Shown here one piece after another: positions 10,675-20,995 of a stretch of DNA of 64,000 nucleotides. The number at the start of each line of letters is the position of its first letter. Position 1 is the stretch's first letter. The position numbers were made by a program, and so were the translations under genes. Location of the stretch: NCBI GenBank assembly GCA_015069575.1, contig SVIH01000012.1, positions 1 through 64,000 of the forward strand. The letters are read 5' to 3'. Below the pieces are notes generated by a model. That model ran no database searches and was not told the origin of the DNA. It worked only from the letters and a program-made list of their open reading frames with translations. The stretch is from Clostridiales bacterium. Its GTDB lineage: Bacteria > Bacillota > Clostridia > Christensenellales > QALW01.

Positions 10675-13004
10675 TTTTTACCCCCTGCGATATTGTATTT
10701 AAGGCTGATTGAATCAACCGCCATTATCCCGTTGCATTCAGCCTTTATACCAAACTTTGTACAAAGCCTTGTGTAAGGCAAAATCTGCTTATTTTCAAAA
10801 AATACGGGAGTTCGTTCGTCTGCAACCGTTCTTCCTGTTTTTAGCGTGTTTTTGTCGCTTGTACGGGTGTCGCTTTCAAAGGTTATAGCAACAGGCGCAC
10901 CGCCATTAAAGCCAAGACCGATATTAATCGCGTAAACGTTCTTATATTCGTCTGCTCTGCCAAAATCAAATAGTTTGGTTTTGAACATACTTTCAACGGG
11001 TTTCTCGTAGGTGTTTACTTGCCAAAGAGTTCCGTCATATTCTTCTGCAATATCACCGTTATACTCTAATCCTGATAATTTATCTTTTGCATTTTCTTCA
11101 TTCAATATATGGTGATTTAATAAATATCTTTTAATACCACCTAAGTTGCCCAACCGTTCGTTTGTTAAAATTAACAGTTCTTCGTCATTATTTACAACTT
11201 GGATTATTTCATCTGGGCCAAATGGCATCTGCCATACAAAGAACGGAATAAGCATATTAGCATCTTCGTGTTTGTTATATGAAGCAACGTTAGCGAATCC
11301 GTATGAATTGTAATCCATAACGTAAGCCTTTGCGCTGTTAGGAATAAATAAAATATAATGACCTTTCCAATCAACAGAACGCGCATTGCTTAATTTTTCT
11401 TTCTTGAGGCCGCGTTCAACCATTTCGCCAATCTCAAAAACGTTACGTTCTGAATATTGACTCTGAGCAGTCATTGTATATATTTTGCCGTTTGTATCCG
11501 CCCACACTAAACGATTTCGGCATAACTGAACGGAATCAGGACAATTACATCCTATTGCAGAATGTATCATGACCATTGGGAACGTTGCTAAATGTACAGT
11601 TAAATCAATAGCCTGTTGATTTTCAAGTTCTTCTGCAGTAACGCTACCCTGCGTGTACTGTGTTGAATAAATTTCGCGTTCTTTAAAAATTATAAGGCTT
11701 GCGCTCTGTCTTCCGAAAGCAGTGATTTTTTGCGATTTATCACCAACATAAGCATATGCATTTTCACTAAAATATAATGGATTTTCAAAATCACTCCAAA
11801 CAACAAGTGCTTTTTCATTTTCTAGCGTGCTACCGGCTAAAAACAATCTGCTTCCACCGTTCAATCCCAAAGACGTATTCCCATACCATACTGATTTTGT
11901 CATTGATGTTACTTTTGCAAAATTTGTTTGGTATTCAGTTTCTGTAAAGCAAGGAGCTGTTATTTCAAGGTTGTTTTTTATTTCATGCTTTGACATTGTT
12001 AATGCTGTTGCCCCTCTAATATAATCACCAAACTCTGGATCATATTCGTAAAATCTAAGTGTTTTACCTGATACATGCATTTCGAGACCGTCAGCGGTTT
12101 TTATAACACCTTCTTGTTCTAATGGTATTTCCCATGCTTCGTATTTATTATTCTCTTCATCATATTTTATCGTCGCAGTATGTGTAATTGTAGTGCCATC
12201 TTTTTGTGTTAATTTTGCGGTTATGGTTCTGCCTTCAAACTCGGGATTATTAATATCTTCCATTAAAGCAAAAGCCATAGTGCAATAATCGCTTGGATTT
12301 TCGTAATCGTAGGCAGACATTACTTGTTTATAATCTTTAGCAAGAAGATTGTATCCTTGAACTTGTGTGCCTCGAGGGAATTCGTCCGCCAATGTAATCT
12401 TTGGATAACCGTTTGTTATTAGCAAAGGCACCGTCCCCTCAACTTTTATAGGATTGTCATATTTCCCTTCAGATAAGCGAGCTATTTTATGTATATAATT
12501 TGTATTTTTTCCGTTTTCGTTAATGCTTCCATAAACATATATATCACCATTATGTTGTACCGCAAAACAAGAAAGATTTGAATGCGCATCCGTAAAAGAA
12601 CTATAATAAATAGTTGCTACATCAATTTTGTCAAAAATTCCGTGTTGGTATTTTAATGTTGCATAATGATATCCGTTTTGAGTCGGCATCGAATTTGTTA
12701 CAGTAGTAATTTCTAAAACATATTCTTTTTTATTAATGACGGTCGTGTTTTCAGGATTGACAGTTACGCTTATTTCAAATGTATCGTTGCTAAATGTTGT
12801 CTGTATTTCTTGCATTGCTTTAACATCGTCATTTGTCAACACTCTTGGTCTTGATTTAAGCATTCCGTCCTTATACCACATATTTTTGCAGTCGGTCATT
12901 TGGTTATCGTTTATAAGGCTTAATCCGTCCCTAAAATTTACGCCACCCGCCATATCGGGTATATTCAGCTTATATGTAGCGTTTCTATTTAAAACAGGTA
13001 TCAT
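10671..13004 (-). CDS. Phage tail/stabilization protein (podovirus-type)
   Basis: 777 aa; MAGGVNFRDGLSLINDNQMTDCKNMWYKDGMLKSRP N-terminus typical of this class; located next to the head-tail gene. Confidence 0.6.
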   Translation of the reverse strand: MIPVLNRNATYKLNIPDMAGGVNFRDGLSLINDNQMTDCKNMWYKDGMLKSRPRVLTNDDVKAMQEIQTTFSNDTFEISVTVNPENTTVINKKEYVLEITTVTNSMPTQNGYHYATLKYQHGIFDKIDVATIYYSSFTDAHSNLSCFAVQHNGDIYVYGSINENGKNTNYIHKIARLSEGKYDNPIKVEGTVPLLITNGYPKITLADEFPRGTQVQGYNLLAKDYKQVMSAYDYENPSDYCTMAFALMEDINNPEFEGRTITAKLTQKDGTTITHTATIKYDEENNKYEAWEIPLEQEGVIKTADGLEMHVSGKTLRFYEYDPEFGDYIRGATALTMSKHEIKNNLEITAPCFTETEYQTNFAKVTSMTKSVWYGNTSLGLNGGSRLFLAGSTLENEKALVVWSDFENPLYFSENAYAYVGDKSQKITAFGRQSASLIIFKEREIYSTQYTQGSVTAEELENQQAIDLTVHLATFPMVMIHSAIGCNCPDSVQLCRNRLVWADTNGKIYTMTAQSQYSERNVFEIGEMVERGLKKEKLSNARSVDWKGHYILFIPNSAKAYVMDYNSYGFANVASYNKHEDANMLIPFFVWQMPFGPDEIIQVVNNDEELLILTNERLGNLGGIKRYLLNHHILNEENAKDKLSGLEYNGDIAEEYDGTLWQVNTYEKPVESMFKTKLFDFGRADEYKNVYAINIGLGFNGGAPVAITFESDTRTSDKNTLKTGRTVADERTPVFFENKQILPYTRLCTKFGIKAECNGIMAVDSISLKYNIAGGKK

Positions 13005-13005
13005 A

Positions 13006-13377
13006 TTATGCTCCTTCTATTTCAACTGTTGGAAGCGTGTCAGTTATTGTTGCCTGCGCGCTTACTGATTTCCTTTTTAAGTTATACATTTGCGAATAAA
13101 ACTGTTGATTAACGGTATCTCCCATATTTTGCGCTATGAACGATGCAACACCATAAGGCATAACATCGTTAAGCACACGTTCTTCAAGATTTACGCTATC
13201 ATTTGCGCTTGTAATAGGCTTAAAATCCGTTTTGTTATTAAGATAATATAAATCGCTGTATATGGCGTTTACCGCAGTAATAGACGTTAATTGAAATCTT
13301 GCAGAATCAGTGTTGCCTTCCATATCTGCATATCCCAATAAAGCCATAGCTTTATCAATAATATTTTTTGCTATCAT
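13006..13377 (-). CDS. Phage head-tail adaptor-like protein
   Basis: Small protein between portal and tail genes. Confidence 0.5.
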   Translation of the reverse strand: MIAKNIIDKAMALLGYADMEGNTDSARFQLTSITAVNAIYSDLYYLNNKTDFKPITSANDSVNLEERVLNDVMPYGVASFIAQNMGDTVNQQFYSQMYNLKRKSVSAQATITDTLPTVEIEGA

Positions 13378-15161
13378 TGTATCACTCCTAACTGTTCCCT
13401 TATCTTTGCCTTTTCACTTTCAGGCATCTGTAAATAAGCTTGATACTGGTCAGGATATTGTTGCGCGAATTGTGCAAGTGTTTCCTCTTCTTCGTTCTGT
13501 GTTGCCGTCTGTTGCGCTTTCATTTCGTCAATTAAGCCTGTTACATCAGGTATTAATCCTTTGGGAACTCGTTCAAGGAATTGTGCAGGTGTAATAATTC
13601 CTGCGTTCAAAAGATTGCTTAACGTAGAAATAACAACAGATTCACCCCAAAGTGTTGATGCGCCAACGTCAACCCTTGCATTAACAACAATGTTTTTATA
13701 TCTTTCTGCATCAAAGGGGACATATCGCGTACCGTCTTTATCTTCAACCCTTAATGGTCTGTTACCGTACATGTTGAGCCAAAAGTCCGCCCAAATACGC
13801 GCAATTTCTTCAACGCAAGAATAATAAGTGTTTTGATAAATCTGCATAGGCTGAAGCGCCGCTTCTCGCATTGCTATAATTGCTGAAGCATTATCAGGGC
13901 GAATATTACCAAGTGCGGCATCATTTGCACCCATATCTGACAATGTATTGTTTGCAATATCTGCTACTATGTTTTGTAATTGTCCTGCAAACTGTGGCGG
14001 GTTAATATATGAGATTGCTTTTTGTACGTCATATTCGCCACTTGATGCAAGTTTAATAATTTGCCCGGGGTCATTAGTCACAGGCTCGTGAATTAAATCG
14101 CTATTAACAACCATTTTAGGCATACCCGTTAGCATCGCAGACCAAACGGCCGCAGATAGTGCCCTATTTATTGCTATTTGGTTAGGAATAAGATATGTGA
14201 TTTCACTATCACCGTAACCGCTTGAAAATCTTGGTAACCAAGTGAACTTTGCAAAAGGATATAAGCGTAATTTTAAATCCCATTCATCGCGAATAACGGC
14301 TTTTTCTGTTACCTTAATAGCCTTAATACGATGTTTGCCTGTTTTTTTATCGTATTCCTTCCAAAACTTTGTTAATACGGTTACCCTGTTATTATCTTCG
14401 GGCTCATTCTCGCCCCAATCACCCGCGTTATAGGTTGCTGATTCTGTGTCTGCCGTAATATCCTTTATGGATTTCTTATTGGCTTCAGCTTCGCGTTTAA
14501 CTTCTGATAACGGTTTTCTTTGCGAAACGATAATATAAGGCTGTTTTTGAATTTCTTTACAGTTCGGGTCCCCTAAAATAACATTAACAACGTTTAATAT
14601 TTCACAGTTAATATCGCCCGTAATTGCTGTTGTTTTTGCATCGTCAGCAAATAATCCCGTTTCTACGGATTCATCCCAATAAGTATATAAAAATGCCGTT
14701 CCTGAAATATATGCGCACTTGGTTAATTCGTTAGCAAGCTCGCCAAATTTAACACGTTCCGCCGTTGCTTTGTTGTACGCCGTCAATGTTTCCATAATAA
14801 CGTTTATTTCTTCATCAGTTACCGCGCCTTGCATTATTTCGCCTTGCATTAACTGATTCTGCAAATCTTTTTCAGCATCCTGCATTTCTTTAGTGTTGGG
14901 AATACCTTCAGCAGAATAATTTACCGCCACAGGTGCCGCGCATACTGCGGAAATCTTATACTCACCAATACGCTTGATTATGTTCCTGCGCACTAACGGT
15001 CTTGAATTGCCCGCTTGTACTCCGTGCCATTGGTCGCCTACATAAAAGCGTTCATTCATTTTTGCTTGGTCAGCGATGCCCCTGTTCCCTATGCTTGCTT
15101 TGTATTCATCGCCTTTTTTATATTCATCAAATATTTCGTTAGGTTTCTTCTTTATTTCCAT
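13374..15161 (-). CDS. Phage portal protein
   Basis: 595 aa; ADQAKMNERFYVGDQWHGVQ...RNIIKRIGEYKISAV; position next to capsid gene. Confidence 0.8.
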   Translation of the reverse strand: MEIKKKPNEIFDEYKKGDEYKASIGNRGIADQAKMNERFYVGDQWHGVQAGNSRPLVRRNIIKRIGEYKISAVCAAPVAVNYSAEGIPNTKEMQDAEKDLQNQLMQGEIMQGAVTDEEINVIMETLTAYNKATAERVKFGELANELTKCAYISGTAFLYTYWDESVETGLFADDAKTTAITGDINCEILNVVNVILGDPNCKEIQKQPYIIVSQRKPLSEVKREAEANKKSIKDITADTESATYNAGDWGENEPEDNNRVTVLTKFWKEYDKKTGKHRIKAIKVTEKAVIRDEWDLKLRLYPFAKFTWLPRFSSGYGDSEITYLIPNQIAINRALSAAVWSAMLTGMPKMVVNSDLIHEPVTNDPGQIIKLASSGEYDVQKAISYINPPQFAGQLQNIVADIANNTLSDMGANDAALGNIRPDNASAIIAMREAALQPMQIYQNTYYSCVEEIARIWADFWLNMYGNRPLRVEDKDGTRYVPFDAERYKNIVVNARVDVGASTLWGESVVISTLSNLLNAGIITPAQFLERVPKGLIPDVTGLIDEMKAQQTATQNEEEETLAQFAQQYPDQYQAYLQMPESEKAKIREQLGVIQ

Positions 15162-15285
15162 TTTTACCCACCTTCTTATTTGTTGTTTTCTTAACTTCTG
15201 TAAATCCTAATGTTTTTAAGTATTCAATTTTGCGTTTATCTTCTGTATTTACTACTTCGTTTTTATATCGGCTAATAAGTTTCAT
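15139..15285 (-). CDS. Small phage ORF overlapping the portal start
   Basis: MKLISRYKNEVVNTEDKRKIEYLKTLGFTEVKKTTNKKVGKNGNKEET read on minus strand. Confidence 0.5.
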   Translation of the reverse strand: MKLISRYKNEVVNTEDKRKIEYLKTLGFTEVKKTTNKKVGKNGNKEET

Positions 15286-15349
15286 TTTTTACCCCTTTAT
15301 TTTAAAAAAGGGACACCGAAAGATGCCCCTTTTATTTAGTTTTTATATA

Positions 15350-16258
15350 TTAGATTGCTGATGTTGCAACTGCAATATGTTCAAGACGGCTCTTCTTAAC
15401 AAATACATCATAGTAAAGTCTGTACTGGAAAAGGTAAGCATCTGCATCCTGATTCTGTTCGGGTGTGAAGATACGCATTTTTTCTGTCTTTTTAACAAGA
15501 GATGCACCATCTTTAGCAACCATAAGCATATTGATGTTCTTTGCACCTTCATCAACAGTAAAACCGCCTGTAGTAGTTGTTGTGCCTGCATTAAACTGAT
15601 ATGCAGTTTTCATTCTTTCATCTGCAACAGGAAGAATTGCGATACCGTTGATTGATTTTACCTCTAACTCAATATCACCCTTCTTGAAATCGCTAACGGT
15701 AACCGAGCGTGAGATTTCAGGTGTTGCCATAAGTGCTGCATAAGCAGAAGGATTCATAAAACAAACAAGTTCCTGTTCAAAACCTGCCTTTGCCTGAATA
15801 GCGGTTGCCATTTCAGTAAAGGTTTTGAAAACATTGTCTGCAGTATATGCTTTTTCGTTTCCATTTTCAGTTGCTACGCCTGCTAACTTTGATAAGGTGT
15901 AAGCATCCATTTCAGGAACAACCTGAGTACGAACATATTCCTTTAAGGTCCGACCTGCAAGGTTTGCAATGCCAGTTTCGTCCATATCCATTCTGTCAAG
16001 CTGAAGTTCTCTGCCTCTGTCTTTAGTAAGCATAAAGGAAGAATTTGTAACGGTGATTTTACCTGAAGGGAAACCGTTATCCCTATCGTAGTCGCCTAAG
16101 CCTACAAAATCAAGCTCAGGAATTAAAACTGTTTTTGCACCAACAAACTGTGCTTTTAATACGTTGTCAGCAAAAAAGCCTGTTACTGCGCCCTGCACTA
16201 CTGCTTTATCAAGTGCGCTTGCGAATTTTTGTGCATATTCTAAAGAATTTAATGCCAT
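15350..16258 (-). CDS. Phage major capsid protein
   Basis: 302 aa; position after scaffold gene; MCP-like composition. Confidence 0.8.
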   Translation of the reverse strand: MALNSLEYAQKFASALDKAVVQGAVTGFFADNVLKAQFVGAKTVLIPELDFVGLGDYDRDNGFPSGKITVTNSSFMLTKDRGRELQLDRMDMDETGIANLAGRTLKEYVRTQVVPEMDAYTLSKLAGVATENGNEKAYTADNVFKTFTEMATAIQAKAGFEQELVCFMNPSAYAALMATPEISRSVTVSDFKKGDIELEVKSINGIAILPVADERMKTAYQFNAGTTTTTGGFTVDEGAKNINMLMVAKDGASLVKKTEKMRIFTPEQNQDADAYLFQYRLYYDVFVKKSRLEHIAVATSAI

Positions 16259-16288
16259 AAAAAAATTACCTCGTTTTCTTAAATTTAT

Positions 16289-17041
16289 TTATCGCAGACC
16301 TTTTAAAAATGATTCCATTAGTGAATCGTGTTGTTCTGCATCGCCTGCCATATTGCCCGCGCTTGCAGTTGCGTTTGATTGTGCCGTCTGCCTTGCACTA
16401 TCAATACGTTTGTTCTGTTGATGCTTGTATCTTAATACCGCATCCGTTAAATTTGTTCCCTTTTTTGCCAATTTAAGCACATCCGCTGGGATTTGCGAAA
16501 CATCGGCATATTCGGGGAATTCTTTCTGCAGTTCTATAAACTCGTCAGCTAAACGGCTTTCAAATTTACTTACTGCGCTATCTTCGGCTTGCTTATCAGC
16601 GTTTGCTTTATCGGTTTTGAACTTGTTATACTTTGCTTCGTTCTCTGCCTTGAACTTTTCCATAAAAAGATTGATCACATCTTCATCTTCATATTTTTCT
16701 TCAAGACTTGCCCTATAATCATCTTCAACCGCTTTAATATGTTCGTCAAGCCATTCTTTAGCCCCTTTGCCCTTAATTGATGCCAAATATGATATTTGGT
16801 CAAGCATAGGAGCAACGTCATCAAATTTAAGCCCTTTTTGTGCGTATGCAATCGCTTCTTCTTGGGTTAATTCCCTATCTTCGTGATTATAACGCACTAA
16901 AAAAGAATTTGATGCGCTTGCATCGGCTTCCTTTTGTGCTTCCTCATCTTGTGGTACAGATGTATCAACATCGTTTTCCGCTTCTGCTACCGGTTCATTA
17001 TCCTGTATGGTGTCATTCAAATTTTCGGTATTGTTTTCCAT
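16289..17041 (-). CDS. Phage scaffold protein
   Basis: Acidic, charged coiled-coil 250 aa immediately upstream of the capsid gene. Confidence 0.65.
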   Translation of the reverse strand: MENNTENLNDTIQDNEPVAEAENDVDTSVPQDEEAQKEADASASNSFLVRYNHEDRELTQEEAIAYAQKGLKFDDVAPMLDQISYLASIKGKGAKEWLDEHIKAVEDDYRASLEEKYEDEDVINLFMEKFKAENEAKYNKFKTDKANADKQAEDSAVSKFESRLADEFIELQKEFPEYADVSQIPADVLKLAKKGTNLTDAVLRYKHQQNKRIDSARQTAQSNATASAGNMAGDAEQHDSLMESFLKGLR

Positions 17042-17079
17042 TGTATAATCCTTTCTGCTCTTGGTGCGAGCTTCGCTTA

Positions 17080-17283
17080 TTATCGGCTTTGTTCATCGCC
17101 GTTATAAGTATAAAAATTTAATAATTCGCGTTGTTCTTGTTCTTTTTTACGCTTTTCTTCTTGTGTTATCTGTGGCGGTTTAGGCTTCTTTCTTTTTCCC
17201 ATCAAAAAACCCACCGCAAAACACCCCATACTTAACACTATCCAAAGCGTTAATAATAACAATGCTTCCGCCATTAAAACCAC
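17080..17283 (-). CDS. Small membrane protein
   Basis: N-terminal TM segment then basic tail. Confidence 0.45.
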   Translation of the reverse strand: MVLMAEALLLLTLWIVLSMGCFAVGFLMGKRKKPKPPQITQEEKRKKEQEQRELLNFYTYNGDEQSR

Positions 17284-18644
17284 CCCCCTGTCATATCGTT
17301 TGGTGTTATACTATGCTTCATTTCGTAATATTCATCTGCCGTTGGTCGTTGTCTTTCCTTTGGATTAACCGGCTTAAAAAATCTAACGTCATAAAACGCA
17401 TATCTTAAAGCATCCATCAAGTGATTGTTTGAATCTTCAGGCTCGTTAATGCCGTTTTCCTGCTTGTCTTTCTTGTAACAATACGATGATAATTCGGCTA
17501 TTGTATTCTTGCAGGAAGGATGCACGAACATTTTGTATTCCTGAAGCGCCATAATGCCGTTAATTACGCTATCTTTACCTTTTACCGATGCTTGTAGCCT
17601 TTGAATACCTAAACGCCTTAAATCATCGTTAGATTTTGGCTCTGCGGCATCCGCACGTATTCTTTCTTTCGCGTAACCTTTACGTTTTATCATTTCGGCT
17701 ATATCAGAATTAAGCATTTTATGTCCGTAGTGTTCATCGTAAATATAAAGCTCTTTTGTTATTGGGTTAGCTTTAATGCATATAAATGCCGTTGGATCAT
17801 TAGTGTATCCGTAGTCAAGACCGAAGAATGCATTAAACTGCCACGATTCATCAACCTTTGCCCCGGTATTATCAAAACCTATTCCCAACTCATTATGGTC
17901 AAAGTCTTGTACTACCCAATTTTCATAAATTAAGCCTTCGCTTATGCCCCAGTTACCTAAACCTGCAACGTCATACTTGCGCGGGTTCTCTTGCTTCATT
18001 CGTTCAAATATCATTTTGTCCGTTTCGTCAAGAAACTCATTAACGGTATAGTTGGTTGTATAAGTGTCAACGTTATCGTTAGGCTTATCAAAAAACCGTT
18101 TTTTTAGCCAATGTTCCGCACTCCACGGGTTAAACGTTAATGTTGTTTGTTTAAATAATCCATCAGGCACGTTACCGCGGGGAACAGATAAGTCAAGTTT
18201 ATCAAAATCCGCCTCGCTTTTAATTTCAAAGGCTTCCTCTACCCACACCCAACAAAGATAGCCCTTCGGTACCGTTGTGGATGCGAGCTTCAGAACATCA
18301 TCAAAACCCCTGAATAATATCTTTTGTCCTGTGGGCTTATATGTCATTTCCATCGGTGAAACATTATTCTGCCACAGATGGCTGACATTTAACTTTTCCT
18401 GCGCCCATTTTAACTGTGCATAAGTGGAATCCTTATGAGTATTAAAAACCGCTCTAACGACTAAAAGATTACTTTCAGGATGTTTCATTAACCGGTAAAT
18501 ATAATTTAATGCCGTTGTGGTTGATTTTTTGCTACCTTTACCGCCCTTTAATACCCGGTATCTTTTTTCACTTTTCCAAAAGTGGCCGTAGCCTGCGCCA
18601 ATTATGTCGGGTAAAAAAACTTTAATCTTTGATTTCTGCTTCAC
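17274..18644 (-). CDS. terL: Phage terminase large subunit
   Basis: YRVLKGGKGSKKSTTTAL Walker-A-like; FFGLDYGYTNDPTAF nuclease motif. Confidence 0.9.
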   Translation of the reverse strand: MKQKSKIKVFLPDIIGAGYGHFWKSEKRYRVLKGGKGSKKSTTTALNYIYRLMKHPESNLLVVRAVFNTHKDSTYAQLKWAQEKLNVSHLWQNNVSPMEMTYKPTGQKILFRGFDDVLKLASTTVPKGYLCWVWVEEAFEIKSEADFDKLDLSVPRGNVPDGLFKQTTLTFNPWSAEHWLKKRFFDKPNDNVDTYTTNYTVNEFLDETDKMIFERMKQENPRKYDVAGLGNWGISEGLIYENWVVQDFDHNELGIGFDNTGAKVDESWQFNAFFGLDYGYTNDPTAFICIKANPITKELYIYDEHYGHKMLNSDIAEMIKRKGYAKERIRADAAEPKSNDDLRRLGIQRLQASVKGKDSVINGIMALQEYKMFVHPSCKNTIAELSSYCYKKDKQENGINEPEDSNNHLMDALRYAFYDVRFFKPVNPKERQRPTADEYYEMKHSITPNDMTGGWF

Positions 18645-19001
18645 CGCTTAACACCACCACCGCAGGAGCGCCACCGTGTACGTTTACATTATCAACAAAT
18701 CCACCTGCGGACCTTGCGCGTAGTTCTGACGCCTTTAGCCTATTTGCCGTTGTTTCTTCTTTGTTGTTCATAACCTCTGTCCAAAAGGCATTTATATCTT
18801 CCATAGATGCTATTCTGCTTTTATCAAGTTCCGCATCCCTATCCTTCAAGTACATTTCAAGTTTCTTCAAGTTTTCAAAACCTATTTGTTCAAAGGAATG
18901 TTTACTTGTTGCTTTATAGCCTGCCTTTTCTGCCGCTTCTCTTGGGTTAAGCCCTTGCTTATAATAATCAATCCATGCACGTTGTTTATCTGTTAATCTA
19001 T
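18622..19001 (-). CDS. terS: Phage terminase small subunit (real N-terminus upstream of the ORF-track start)
   Basis: In-frame upstream sequence DRLTDKQRAWIDYYKQGLNPREAAEKAGYKATSKHSFEQIGFENLKKLEMYL... Confidence 0.7.
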
Positions 19002-19185
19002 CTATGTTATTTCACCTGCTCTTTTTTCAACATCCCGCCCACCATCCGCTATTTGATTTAATCTTATAAAACAGCCATTAGCCTAATAAGGCTTGGTGGA
19101 TGCTGTTATGGTACAACATCCGAAACCTATAATAAAAAGAAAAGGAAAGATGATGCCTTGCATCGTATTAAGCGTAACACAGATC

Positions 19186-19209
19186 AAGGGGTATTGAGGT
19201 GTAGAGTTT
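19186..19209 (-). promoter_or_regulatory. 24-bp repeated box (copy 2), candidate late promoter between ArpU-like gene and terS
   Basis: Exact match to 983-1006. Confidence 0.45.
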
Positions 19210-19241
19210 TACAAAAAAAGAAGGTTTTTTAAACCTTCCTT

Positions 19242-19607
19242 TTATAGTTTTAAATTTTTAAGCGCAACACCGTGAACACCTTTCACCCAATCGTATGAAT
19301 ATCCCATCACGTTTGCTATTTGCCAAAGCAACAACCGGTGCCTTTTTCCGTTCTTAATATCACCGATATAGTGCAACCACAGCACGCGTCTTTCGTGCAT
19401 ATTTGTCATATTCATTACTGCTTGTTCTATTTGCACTAATTTTTCAATCAATGTCATTTTTTCAATCTCATACAGTTCCCTCAGAACAGGATTTTCGCAA
19501 ACCGATAACTCTTTTCGCAAATCGTTAACGCGATCTTCCGTTGCTCCAAACTGTTGGAGTATTGCTTTTTTTCTTTTACTGTCCATATTCACCCAGCCCT
19601 TCAACAT
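19242..19607 (-). CDS. ArpU/RinA/sigma-like phage late transcription regulator
   Basis: C-terminal HERRVLWLHYIGD...WQIANVMGYSYDWVKGVHGVALKNLKL sigma-4-like HTH; located just upstream of terminase genes. Confidence 0.65.
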   Translation of the reverse strand: MLKGWVNMDSKRKKAILQQFGATEDRVNDLRKELSVCENPVLRELYEIEKMTLIEKLVQIEQAVMNMTNMHERRVLWLHYIGDIKNGKRHRLLLWQIANVMGYSYDWVKGVHGVALKNLKL

Positions 19608-20130
19608 AACACCAACTCTGAGGCGGTCTTGTTAAATACTTTCTGCCACCTTGACATTGATTGCAAGGCTCGCTTTCGCAAGGTGTATCATAATATCTGC
19701 ACTTTCCGCAATCTTCATTTTCAACAACCATATAAAACTCGCCCAACTTTTTCGGCTTGTCATAGATTTTAAGGTTTGATATGTGCCAAGCGAATATCGG
19801 TTTTCCATTGGCATAACCGCATACTTCATCATACGATAAACACGATTGACTTTGTAAATAGTCTGAAAAAGGAGCAATCCAATAACCGCCTGTTATACTA
19901 TCACATACAAACTCGCCTATGACTTGTCCTTTACCTCTTGCGTATACTGTAGGCAAATCGCCGTCTAAATCAACAATAATTTTGTTTTTGTTTACGGCTT
20001 TTGTTTCGTATATGTAGCACTTAAACGGTACTTCAAGTTTCGGCTTACTCTTGCGTACTTCTATCGTTTTTTTACTGCTTGCAATTAGTTCACACCATTT
20101 AGGATGAATTGATATTAAAACTGATTTCAC
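19576..20130 (-). CDS. ASCH-domain protein
   Basis: MKSVLISIHPKWCELIASSKKTIEVRKSKPK. Confidence 0.75.
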   Translation of the reverse strand: MKSVLISIHPKWCELIASSKKTIEVRKSKPKLEVPFKCYIYETKAVNKNKIIVDLDGDLPTVYARGKGQVIGEFVCDSITGGYWIAPFSDYLQSQSCLSYDEVCGYANGKPIFAWHISNLKIYDKPKKLGEFYMVVENEDCGKCRYYDTPCESEPCNQCQGGRKYLTRPPQSWCYVEGLGEYGQ

Positions 20131-20134
20131 TTAA

Positions 20135-20287
20135 TCACCCCTTTGCCTTCGGTTCATATGCTCTTGTTTTAGAAAAATAGTGTTTGCACCTTTCAAGCCC
20201 CTCTGTGCCTTTATAAAAATCTTGATACGGGCAAACGCACTTATGAATACATTGTCTGCACCTTTGTTTGTTGGTTAACGCTTTCAT
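20135..20287 (-). CDS. Small Cys-rich phage protein
   Basis: MKALTNKQRCRQCIHKCVCPYQDFYKGTEGLERCKHYFSKTRAYEPKAKG read on minus strand; not in ORF track. Confidence 0.55.
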   Translation of the reverse strand: MKALTNKQRCRQCIHKCVCPYQDFYKGTEGLERCKHYFSKTRAYEPKAKG

Positions 20288-20679
20288 TTACTATCACCCA
20301 CCATTTCTTTTAAAAGGTTGTCAATATCGTGCCATATGTAATGTGCATATAAAGTTTCATAGGCTTCATATTTTGCATATTTTTCTTTCAGTTTTTCCGC
20401 AAACTCTTTCACCGCTTCGGCTGATATATCACCAATCAGCTTGTCATAATCATCAAGCGACCTTGCATACACAAGACAATTATTGCCCACATCTACTGTG
20501 CAAGGGTATTTTTTATTTAAGCTTCCAATCTCGCCTTGCAACCTCTCAATCTCTGCTTTCTGTCGGTTGAAATACTCACATAAACCTATGGCGGTTTCTT
20601 TGCTTATTGTAATAGTATTTTTATAGGCTGTTGCACAATGTATGTTGTATAAAGCCTTAAAAATTTCGTTGTCGGTCAT
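20284..20679 (-). CDS. Hypothetical phage protein
   Basis: ORF in compact operon. Confidence 0.5.
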   Translation of the reverse strand: MTDNEIFKALYNIHCATAYKNTITISKETAIGLCEYFNRQKAEIERLQGEIGSLNKKYPCTVDVGNNCLVYARSLDDYDKLIGDISAEAVKEFAEKLKEKYAKYEAYETLYAHYIWHDIDNLLKEMVGDSK

Positions 20680-20683
20680 AAAA

Positions 20684-20995
20684 TCACTCCTTTACCATTT
20701 CAACAATATCGTCTTTTATAAGTTGAAATAATAATTCCAAGCACTCTTTCCTTACAAAACTATCCCAATCAAATCCACTCATCCAAGCATCGTAAAAGAT
20801 ATGCTTAAACCAATATTGCTTTTTACAAGCAACAACACTAAATGTAAAATGTTTTTCCCTTTTATCAATTTCAATTTTGCGACAATAAGAAACAATTTTT
20901 CCTGTATCAATATCATATTTAGGCTTAAAGCCATAGTTCAAAAGAATTTCAGCACCAACATTTTCTTTCAGTTTTAAATTTAAACCATAACTCAT
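20684..20995 (-). CDS. Hypothetical phage protein
   Basis: ORF in compact operon. Confidence 0.45.
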   Translation of the reverse strand: MSYGLNLKLKENVGAEILLNYGFKPKYDIDTGKIVSYCRKIEIDKREKHFTFSVVACKKQYWFKHIFYDAWMSGFDWDSFVRKECLELLFQLIKDDIVEMVKE

